Part shown: positions 56,632 through 64,000 of the stretch, one piece after another
Layout: each line of letters opens with the position of its first letter
Position numbering within the stretch: position 1 is the stretch's first letter
Source: Cercophora sp. LCS_1
Lineage: Eukaryota > Ascomycota > Sordariomycetes > Sordariales > Lasiosphaeriaceae
Reading direction: 5' to 3'
DNA length: 64,000 nt
Assembly (NCBI GenBank): GCA_036250225.1
Contig: JAPZLL010000002.1
Span: forward strand, 1,116,001-1,180,000
Translations under genes and position numbers: made by a program
Notes under the pieces: generated by a model
Told to the model about the DNA's origin: nothing
Database searches by the model: none
Seen by the model: only the letters and a program-made list of their open reading frames with translations

Positions 56632-58104
56632 ATGAGTACCACGACCAACGGCGAGAGCATAGAGTGGGCGCCAGACTCCTGGAGATCGAAGCCAATTAAG
56701 CAGTGCCCAGACTATCCTGACCAGGCCGCACTTTCAAAGTCTGTGGCAGAGCTGAAGAGGCTTCCGCCCATTGTTCACCCCCGCGAAATCGTACAACTCA
56801 AGCAGCACCTTCGCGATGTTGCCCGTGGAGAGGCCTTTCTCCTTCAAGGTGGCGACTGTGCTGAGCTTTTCGACTACTGCGAACAAGGCACTATAGAATC
56901 AAAGATTAAGCTTCTTCTTCAGATGAGCTTGGTTCTCATCTGGGGTGCGGACAAGCGTGTTATTCGCATTGGACGGATGGCTGGGCAGTATGCGAAGCCT
57001 CGATCGAGTCCAACTGAGATTGTGGATGGAAAGGAAGTTCCTTCTTTCAGAGGCGACATTCTCAATGGCTTCCACCTCGACGAAAGGGAACTTGACCCGA
57101 ACAGACTGGTCAAGTACGTTGTTGATCTCCGTCGCTGAAGCAATATCCGGTTCTAACCGTCATGCAGGGCCTACCACCACTCTTCCGCCACCTTGAATTA
57201 CATCAGGGCGGCCATATCATCTGGGATCGCGGATCTGCACCGACCACTCGACTGGGGGCTGGGTCATGTCCGAGATCCTGCACTGAAAGCGAAGTACTCC
57301 GAAGCTGTCAATTTCTTGACGGATATGCTAAGCTTCATGCACACAATTGGGGCCGACAAGAGTGAGAAACTTGACACGGTGGATCTGTTCACCAGCCACG
57401 AGGGGCTGCTGCTTGAGTATGAGCAGCCCCTGACTCGTCTCCTCGACAACCCCGCCCATATCCCTGGGTCAACAACCACCAAAGCAAAGGAATTCTATAA
57501 CACCTCCGCACATTTCCTCTGGATCGGTGACCGTACCCGGCAGATCGATGGAGCTCATGTCGAGTTTTTCCGTGGTATTGCAAACCCCATTGGTATTAAA
57601 GTTGGCCCAACTACACCCACCTCAGATTTGCTCGCGCTCCTGCGTACCCTGAACCCCTCGTGCGAGCCCGGAAAGATTACTCTCATCACACGCTATGGCG
57701 CCAAGAAGGTTGCCGACTTGCTTCCTGCTCATATCCGCGCAGTCGAGGACAGCGAATATGCCCGCACCGTGGTCTGGCAATGCGATCCCATGCACGGCAA
57801 CACCCAGAGTGTAAGCGGCGGTATCAAGACCCGTGCTTTCAGTGACATCTTCAGCGAACTTCAGCAAACGCTGCGTATCCACAAGGAGCAGAACAGCTAT
57901 CTAGGTGGTGTGCATCTGGAGTTGACTGGCGACGCCGTGACCGAGTGCCTAGGAGGCAGTGAAGGCCTCGATGAAGATGACCTCTCGACCAACTATACAA
58001 GCTTCTGCGACCCCCGATTGAATGAGAAGCAGGCCCTTGAGCTTGCTTTTCTCGTGGCCGACACCTACCGGAGCGAGAGGTTGGAAAGGCGAGCGGCGAA
58101 CTAG
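56632..58104 (+). CDS. Class II (plant-type) DAHP synthase
   Basis: Two exons, 56632-57113 and 57168-58104 (intron 57114-57167), giving 472 residues. The enzyme condenses phosphoenolpyruvate and erythrose 4-phosphate to 3-deoxy-D-arabino-heptulosonate 7-phosphate, the first step of the shikimate pathway. Metal-ligand candidates are Cys76 (GGDCAELF), the His in CDPMHGN, the Glu in HLELTG and the Asp in CDPRLNEKQ. Phosphate-binding Arg/Lys blocks are GRMAGQYAKPRSSP, FFRGIANPIGIKVGP and TLITRYG. RGDILNGF and TSHEGLLLEYE are further family signatures. The sequence is unrelated in fold details to the yeast Aro3/Aro4 class I enzymes, which many ascomycetes also carry. The splice completes a Lys codon before AYHHSSATLNYIRA. 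No transit peptide is seen, so a cytosolic location is likely. Confidence 0.95.
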
Positions 58105-58401
58105 GCATCTTTGGAGTCATATCTTTGGAGTTTGGTTGATAAAACATTCAAGGACATTGTGTGTAAGCATGTTTGATGATTGATGGCAGTGGATATAAAA
58201 ATTTCAGGGAATTCATCCTAACCCGCAGTTACCTTGGGCCATGTGGCTTTTATGCTGGTTTGTTCCATTTGCGAGACCGGGAAAGCGTTATGTTATGATT
58301 GCATACGATCAATGCTTGCTCCCCAACACCGTTTTGCTTCGTCATACAGCCTACAGCGAAGAACTCCTCCGCGTCATCGGCCCACCGAGGGAGCCTTCCA
58401 G
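58105..58401. other. Convergent spacer, DAHP synthase / epimerase
   Basis: This 297-bp 3'-to-3' interval contains no gene. Confidence 0.5.
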
Positions 58402-59408
58402 TCACGAGTAATAGGTGATCGTCTGGGCACCCTCGTACGCATCACCGGGCTCCAAACTTTGCCAGGCCGAAACCGAACCTGGCTCGACACACAACATGTT
58501 CTTGTAGCCATCCTTGGGCTCAAAGTCACCCATTCCAGCCGCCTTGTCTGTCCAGGGGTTCCAGACCACCACATTGACCAAATTATCCCTCACAACACTG
58601 AAGGTCTTCTTCCCGCCCTCCAGAACAACAACAGGGTTGTTGGATGTCGGGTTATACACCCGGTCAGTCTCTCCCGTAATCTTGACGCTGGCTGACTGTG
58701 TCTTTGTCGACGCCCCATCAACCTTGTCAACATAACTCGCACCCTCTAGCCCGGTGACCTCAACCTGGTTGACATCCTGTCCTTTGTTAGCTCCACCCCC
58801 TTTCTTTTCCTCCGCCTACGAGATCGACAGAAACTCACCTTGACCCGTAAATACGTGTGCAACAAAACCTGCACCTCAAACGCCTTGTCATCGTCATTGC
58901 TCACCACCAAGCCCGTCGTCAAGCTCTCCCGGTTCAGCGTGACGCTATAAATCAACCCAAACGCATACGGCCACTTCTTGCGCGTCTCCTCGTCCAGCCC
59001 GCTGCCGCTCAGTCCGAAATCCAGCTTGACGCTCAGATCCGCCCCGTTCTCGCTCGCGCTCTCCGACGTCGACTTGCCGAGAAACTCCCATCGCGACGTG
59101 CGCGCGAACCCGTGCTGCGGCAGCGCAACCTTGTCCGACGTGCCAAAGACGGGGAACACGACGGGTATACCGCCGCGGACAGCTTTGGTCCCGTCGAGCT
59201 TGGCGGCCGACGAGAGCCAGAGCTTTTCCGAGCCCGAGGCGTCTTTCCATGAGGTGACGGTTGCACCGTGCAGGAGGACCGCGACGGATTCGCCTGTGGG
59301 CAGGACGGCGGTTACGAGCCTGTTGTCGTCGGAGATGGTTACGGTTGGTTGGGGGGTGAGGCCGGGGGTGGAGGTTAAGGCGGTAGGTTTGTTTCCGCGG
59401 CCGACCAT
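58402..59408 (-). CDS. Glucose-6-phosphate 1-epimerase (aldose-1-epimerase family)
   Basis: Two exons, 58839-59408 and 58402-58776 (intron 58777-58838), giving 314 residues. The protein belongs to the D-hexose-6-phosphate mutarotase family (yeast YMR099C), which interconverts alpha and beta anomers of glucose 6-phosphate in the cytosol. The beta-sandwich shows family blocks in order: VLLHGATVTSWKD, LWLSSAAKLDGTKAVRGGIP, VFPVFG, LPQHGFARTSRWEF (catalytic His candidate), VVWNPWTDKAAGMGDF, and MLCVEPGSV (catalytic Glu candidate). The phase-0 splice joins LRVK to DVNQVEVTGLEG. The ATG at 59408 gives a start MVGRGNKPTAL as in relatives. Confidence 0.92.
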
Positions 59409-60054
59409 GGTGATGGTTTTGGGGGGGTTTGGTTGTTGGGCTGGTGGTGATGTAACGAAAATGGCGGGGTAGCTTGGGGTGGGCTAAGAATGAGCTGGTG
59501 AAGCTTTGGATGGAGGGTTTTGGGGAAAGGGGGAAGGGGGGAGGCTGGATCTTGAGAGGAGAATGGCGACGAAGTCGTCAGGGTACGAGATGGATCAGTG
59601 TAGTGGTCATGTGTTGTTTGATCCAATTCATGCCTGGGCCTGGGCGTGAGGATGGAGGGGTAAAGGAGGTGGGGTAAACGGGACGAGCTCATCGCGAGTG
59701 ACAGTCTGTCACTTGCATGACCTGAAACGACAGTATGCGGTTGCTAGCCTAGCGCGGATCGCCTCGCTGCGCCGTCTAATGGGCCTCTCTCTCTCTCTCT
59801 CTCTCTCTCGTACCGCCATTAAACGTTGAGAGCGAGGTTGGGGGTCGTCACATTGGCTTCCAAAATAAATGAGGTGTTCTCAAGTCTGGACCGCTTCCCG
59901 AGGTATCATTTTTCACCAGGCTGATAAAACTAGACTTGATGTCCCACAGGCCATGCCAATGCTTCGAGTCAATATATACAATTGTTTATGCTGTAACCTG
60001 TCAACCAATAGCCCAACTCCAGTTCCACCATGCGCGTTCAATGCAAATCCCAAC
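59409..60054. promoter_or_regulatory. Epimerase promoter and rif1 3' side
   Basis: No gene is supported in these 646 bp. The left part is the epimerase upstream region; the right part is the 3' flank of rif1. A (CT) microsatellite lies at 59785-59809. Confidence 0.5.
59785..59809. repeat. (CT)12 microsatellite
   Basis: Twelve perfect CT units (25 bp) about 380 bp upstream of the epimerase start. Pyrimidine tracts of this kind occur in fungal promoters and are prone to length changes. Confidence 0.9.
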
Positions 60055-63000
60055 CTATTCTCTCCTACGCCTCTTTGCGGCATGTAACGCCCGTTGCACT
60101 TCGAGGAGCGCATCTTCGGCTTCCCACTCCTCCTGTTGTGTCAACCGCGGTGCAGCCATCAACAGCTCGGCGCCGCTGCGCAGCATCGTGATAAACTTCT
60201 GCACATAAGTCGGGGGGGGCCTTGGCGTGTCCTGTTCCTCCACGTTTCCTTGACCTTCTGCAGCCAACTCTTCAGCATCAACCTCCATGTGCTCCACCGA
60301 ACTTGTCTCTTCGACTTGTTGCTGCGACTGCTGGTCGATCTGACTCCTAGACTCAAGCTCGATCTGTATCTGGGCTTCAATGTCGTGCTTTTGGGAACTC
60401 TTCAGATCAAAATGGTCCGCAAAGTCCTCCTCGTCAATGAAAGAGCTCGAAACTCTCTCCTCAAATGACTCGTTTCTCTCTGTCTCGCTGCCCGCCAGGG
60501 AGGATTTATGCTCCCGCATGTTAAGGATCCGCGATGGCGTCGTGCCCTTAACGCCTGATGACGGCTGGCTATCTGGGACTTCCGACCGGTCCTCGAGATC
60601 TAGGATGGGGGTAAAGTGTCTCCTTTTGCGGCTGCCAGATTCGTGCATTTTTGACGACTCCCGCTTTCGCTTCGACCGCCCTTCCTGCGAGCTTGGCCGT
60701 GAGCTTGGCCGTGAGCTGGACGTCGACTCTGTCATGTCGGTCGAAGGGACCGGCGCGGCTGGAACTGACGACCCCACCGAGCTTGCCTTGGAACTCTTTG
60801 AGCCCTTCTTCTTTCCGGATTTCTTTGGCTTCTCTCCGACAACAATGCACTCCAGCATGCTAGCCTGGGCTACCAGTTTTTCAGGAGATGCAGATGGCCT
60901 GATGTAGTCAGAGCTGTCGACCCTTCCGGAATCCAGCTCAACTATGACCTTGCTGGAAGCCCTCACTCCAGCGGGCAGGACGGGGAGCCCGTCTTCCCCA
61001 TCGCTCGGGCCGAGAGAGGGGCTCCTTGGATCGACAGTCTCGGATTGCTTGAGTCGCGATGCCCTGGTGGTCCTCTTGGGGGTCTGCTCCAAGCGCTTTG
61101 GGGTCGGCGGCAAAGGGCTGGTGGGTGCGTCGACAAAAACGTCTTTATCCGACTTGGGGGTTTCCTCCACATTCATCGACCGTGTTTGCCGGCGAGGCGT
61201 ACTAGGCGCCGGCATAGCTGGTGTTTTAGAGAGCTCAGTTTGTAGAGGTTGAGGTAAGTCGGGAAGTATCGTGTCCTCGATCATCTCGTCATCTTCATCC
61301 ACGTCCGCTCCGGCGTCCTCGATCTCAACATCATCATCGGCAATTGGGGACGGAGAGTCTTCTACCGCACGGAGCAGCGAAGCTTCATCCGCGAGTGGGG
61401 GATCGTCCAGGTCAGACGCTTCGATGGTGGCGTTGTGTCTGTCGAGATTCGGCGACCCGGAGATTGGCGACGACGAGAATTGCCATTCATCGAGCAAGCT
61501 GTTACTCGCCGACCTCGACCTTATCTCCGCCGCCAAGGGATTGCCTCTAGGCTCCGGTGGCGACGAAGGCAATTCGTCTTTATCATGTTCAATTATGATC
61601 GCGGGTTGCCCACGCCGAGGGGTGGGAGTCGACGATACATAGCTGTCAAACACGCCCTCTGGCTCGGGAGTTGCAGCCTCTCGGGTTTGAGATGAAGTCT
61701 CAGGCAAAGCCCCTTGCTGTTGAATCTCAGGAATTCCTTCTTTGCGGTTCAACCCTGGACTTGACACGATTTCGGGGAATAGGGCGGCGTTTTCTTTCTG
61801 CCGCTCTCGGACCTCTCGTTGTCGCTCGGTCAAGACTTGGGATTCCTCGTTGCGGATTAGGGGAGAAGTCTCGATTGGGGCAAAGTGCACCTGCGAGTCA
61901 TCTTGCTTCAGTCGCGGCGTTGTAGGACGACGTTTGGTATCGGTTGACTTGGTCTTGGGTGTCGGTTCAGGGTGCCTCTTTGATGCTGCACTCGTGCTTC
62001 CAGACATGGGTGGCTTGCGATGAGGAGAGGTGGCTCGGGGCGTTTCTTTCCGGCTTGATCTGGCGGATGGGAATGATAGGTGGCCGAAGCTGTCAAATGA
62101 ATCGACAAACATAGGCCCTTGACCCGTACCGCTCCCGTGGGGGAACTCGAGGCCGGGCAATACCATATCAACGTGGGGTTGTAGCCGGGAGATGGCGAGC
62201 TTCAACCGTTCCGAGTACTGGAGGTGTTCAGCATGCTCGAACAGCCTGTTCCACAATGACACACCAGCATTCACAAAGTGCCGGTGGGATGAATCAAAAG
62301 AGGCGCAGAAGAACCGATCCAGAAACTCGATTTGCTGCTCCGGCTCCCCAACTTCCATGATAATTGTGGCAAGCTTGTCCCAGAGGGACTTCGACTGTGA
62401 TCGTAAGTCAATTATGTGGGCCGAATGGGATATGATCGAACTTACTGCGATGAACGCGGGATCATTCTGGTTTGTGAGTACCCGGTTTGCATCAAGAACC
62501 CATGGGAGAAAACCGTCTTGTAAGCCCAGTAATGTTCTCAAAAATAGCTGTCGGTTTCCCCTCTCGAAAAAGCCACCCAATTCCTTCAACAGGCGCGCAA
62601 TTGCCCAATCGTTCGCTTTATATTCCTCGTACAGCCGTTCCAAGACTTGGTTGACTGCTTTGTGTAGATAGTCAAACGGGTCAAACGACGCCGAACGACC
62701 ACCTGCCAACGCAGTACCCCACAGTCTGCGCCGGGCTGCATCCGACGCCTGACGATCGCGCGGTTGAGTCGAGAAAGAAAGCAGCTCCGTCACGCATTTG
62801 ATGTTGAACGGAGAGAAAACTTCAGCCTCATCCACAGCAAACTGATCGAGTAGGACCTTTGCTAGAGGTTCGCTAGCAAGATGCGCAAAGCCAGCGTCGC
62901 CTGTCTCATCCCGGACTCTCTCGGAAAGCGCCGAAAACAGTGTCTCCCAGTGTTCCCAGGGAAGATTTGGGGTCGACCGAATACCTCTCTCAAGGACTCT

Positions 63001-64000
63001 TACAATATCGCGGTAGCTATTTCCAACAGGAGTCCCAACCCCTGAAGCGGTTGACTGGTGGCTGCTATGACTTGGGCCTAACCAAGCCAAGATCTTGTCC
63101 GACACAAGCAGCCAAGGTCCGTAGGGCCGTGGTGACTCCATTGGGATAGTTGCAAGTAAATCCTGTGCCAGATCCATTTTTGTTTTGTTTCCTTTGGAGT
63201 TGAAGAATGGGGTAAAGATTGAGGTGAAAAACCTTGCGAGGTTGTCGTCGTCGGGGATTCCGGCAGGAAGAGTGGAGAGGGTGATGAACAGGACGTAGAG
63301 AGGTGCCCTGACAAGAGCTTGAGTTTTGCCAGGCTTCTCTGTAAATGGTAGGTGACCCAATGAGGATATCAAGGTCTCGAGAAAGTTGCTCGAAGCTTCC
63401 AAAAACTCCACTGGCCTGGCTTGGTCGGATGGTTGGCCTCGCTCCCAGATTCGCTGCAGTACATCAAGTGCTTCGACAACAAAGGTGGTAGTTTCTTTGG
63501 ACACCTTGATCTCCTTGGAGGCTGCGGACGCCACAGACGTGACTAATGCTTGCCACACTCTGAAAATCTCGCTTCGGTCGTCGGCGAGCCTGATGAAGTC
63601 TTTCTCGAGTAGAGGCCCAACGACGGAGAATACCCGGTGGGGATTACACCGGATCCATTTCGAATCGATGACTGGAAGGTCCTCAGCCTTTACAAGCGGG
63701 TTCTCGGAGATGTGGTCTTCCCTCCATGGACGGCGAGCTGTGCGGCAGTCAAAAAGCCCTGCAAGCATGAGGCAAGCCTTGCGGATGTTGTCAGGCGGAG
63801 CGGCAGTTTTAGTGTCCAAAAGCATCGAGAAGATAGCCTTCACACTACCATCCCAGTGACTGTCGAGGAGGCCAGGGGCTGTATTGGGCTCGAAAGAGTA
63901 ATAAAATAAGCTGCAGATCACACCGAAAATGGTGTTTCTCAGTTCATCCGTCATTATCTTCCCTGGCCGGCTTTTTTGGAGCTGCATGATGAGCGGAGTC
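60055..64000 (-). CDS. rif1: Rif1-like telomere and replication-timing protein, 5' truncated
   Basis: Exons 60055-62394 and 62446 onward, with the 5' end beyond the right edge; at least 1293 residues are visible. The first 600 visible residues are an alpha-helical HEAT/ARM-like array matching the Rif1 N-terminal domain (RVFSVVGPLLEKDFIRLADD; YGPWLLVSDKILAWLGPS; PLAKVLLDQFAVDEAEVFSPF). The rest is disordered, with acidic stretches, many S/T-P sites and a basic patch (RSKRKRESSK; GSRKRRHF). A VHF triplet in SQVHFAPI is a candidate for the PP1-docking RVxF site by which Rif1 recruits phosphatase 1 to counter origin firing. The 51-nt intron 62395-62445 has GTAAGT and CACAG ends and is a multiple of three, so it is easy to miss. 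Rif1 identity is by domain pattern and is good but not certain. Confidence 0.8.
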   Translation of the reverse strand, partial: TPLIMQLQKSRPGKIMTDELRNTIFGVICSLFYYSFEPNTAPGLLDSHWDGSVKAIFSMLLDTKTAAPPDNIRKACLMLAGLFDCRTARRPWREDHISENPLVKAEDLPVIDSKWIRCNPHRVFSVVGPLLEKDFIRLADDRSEIFRVWQALVTSVASAASKEIKVSKETTTFVVEALDVLQRIWERGQPSDQARPVEFLEASSNFLETLISSLGHLPFTEKPGKTQALVRAPLYVLFITLSTLPAGIPDDDNLARFFTSIFTPFFNSKGNKTKMDLAQDLLATIPMESPRPYGPWLLVSDKILAWLGPSHSSHQSTASGVGTPVGNSYRDIVRVLERGIRSTPNLPWEHWETLFSALSERVRDETGDAGFAHLASEPLAKVLLDQFAVDEAEVFSPFNIKCVTELLSFSTQPRDRQASDAARRRLWGTALAGGRSASFDPFDYLHKAVNQVLERLYEEYKANDWAIARLLKELGGFFERGNRQLFLRTLLGLQDGFLPWVLDANRVLTNQNDPAFIAVSSIISHSAHIIDLRSQSKSLWDKLATIIMEVGEPEQQIEFLDRFFCASFDSSHRHFVNAGVSLWNRLFEHAEHLQYSERLKLAISRLQPHVDMVLPGLEFPHGSGTGQGPMFVDSFDSFGHLSFPSARSSRKETPRATSPHRKPPMSGSTSAASKRHPEPTPKTKSTDTKRRPTTPRLKQDDSQVHFAPIETSPLIRNEESQVLTERQREVRERQKENAALFPEIVSSPGLNRKEGIPEIQQQGALPETSSQTREAATPEPEGVFDSYVSSTPTPRRGQPAIIIEHDKDELPSSPPEPRGNPLAAEIRSRSASNSLLDEWQFSSSPISGSPNLDRHNATIEASDLDDPPLADEASLLRAVEDSPSPIADDDVEIEDAGADVDEDDEMIEDTILPDLPQPLQTELSKTPAMPAPSTPRRQTRSMNVEETPKSDKDVFVDAPTSPLPPTPKRLEQTPKRTTRASRLKQSETVDPRSPSLGPSDGEDGLPVLPAGVRASSKVIVELDSGRVDSSDYIRPSASPEKLVAQASMLECIVVGEKPKKSGKKKGSKSSKASSVGSSVPAAPVPSTDMTESTSSSRPSSRPSSQEGRSKRKRESSKMHESGSRKRRHFTPILDLEDRSEVPDSQPSSGVKGTTPSRILNMREHKSSLAGSETERNESFEERVSSSFIDEEDFADHFDLKSSQKHDIEAQIQIELESRSQIDQQSQQQVEETSSVEHMEVDAEELAAEGQGNVEEQDTPRPPPTYVQKFITMLRSGAELLMAAPRLTQQEEWEAEDALLEVQRALHAAKRRRRE

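Overview
The window is nuclear DNA from a filamentous ascomycete (Pezizomycotina), most likely a sordariomycete. The evidence is short introns (about 50-65 bp) with GT..AG ends, one gene per transcript on both strands, moderately GC-rich coding sequence, and fungal-specific families: a CYT-18-type mitochondrial tyrosyl-tRNA synthetase, a plant-type (class II) DAHP synthase, a fused betaine-lipid synthase, a Zn2Cys6 regulator and the ERMES subunit Mdm12. Genus and species cannot be read from the sequence. I saw no rRNA, tRNA, CRISPR array or recognisable transposon. Identifications rest on reading the translations against known families. Exon coordinates come from manual splice-site and reading-frame fitting.

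Layout. 0-11 kb: pex2 (-), a 3-hydroxyacyl-CoA-dehydrogenase/beta-propeller fusion (+), an importin-beta of the Kap120 type (+) and the ubiquilin dsk2 (-). 11-18 kb: about 4.2 kb without a gene, a family-18 chitinase with an altered catalytic motif (+), then 1.6 kb without a gene. 18-26 kb: vps53 (+), npr2 (+), mitochondrial TyrRS (-), sdh4 (+). 26-36.9 kb: a sparse region with only a five-exon Zn2Cys6 regulator (-) and a BTA1-type betaine-lipid synthase (-). 36.9-64 kb: a dense block with ada3/ngg1 (+), a PA-TM-RING protein (-), a DUF726 hydrolase-like protein (+), noc2 (-), vps28 (+), mdm12 (-), an MCPH1-like BRCT protein (+), HYPK (-), class II DAHP synthase (+), glucose-6-phosphate 1-epimerase (-) and rif1 (-, cut by the right edge).

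The genes do not form a pathway cluster. Most are single-copy housekeeping functions: peroxisome biogenesis, nuclear import, proteasome shuttling, GARP and ESCRT-I trafficking, TORC1 control, mitochondrial respiration and translation, SAGA, ribosome assembly, ER-mitochondria lipid transfer, telomere/replication timing and aromatic amino acids. Several share short divergent promoters (pex2/HAD fusion, noc2/vps28, mdm12/BRCT, HYPK/DAHP synthase). The most unusual items are the dehydrogenase-propeller fusion, the chitinase with Val at a normally catalytic Asp, the orphan Zn2Cys6 regulator and the large gene-poor spacers. I found no convincing evidence for a wholly new multi-gene system.
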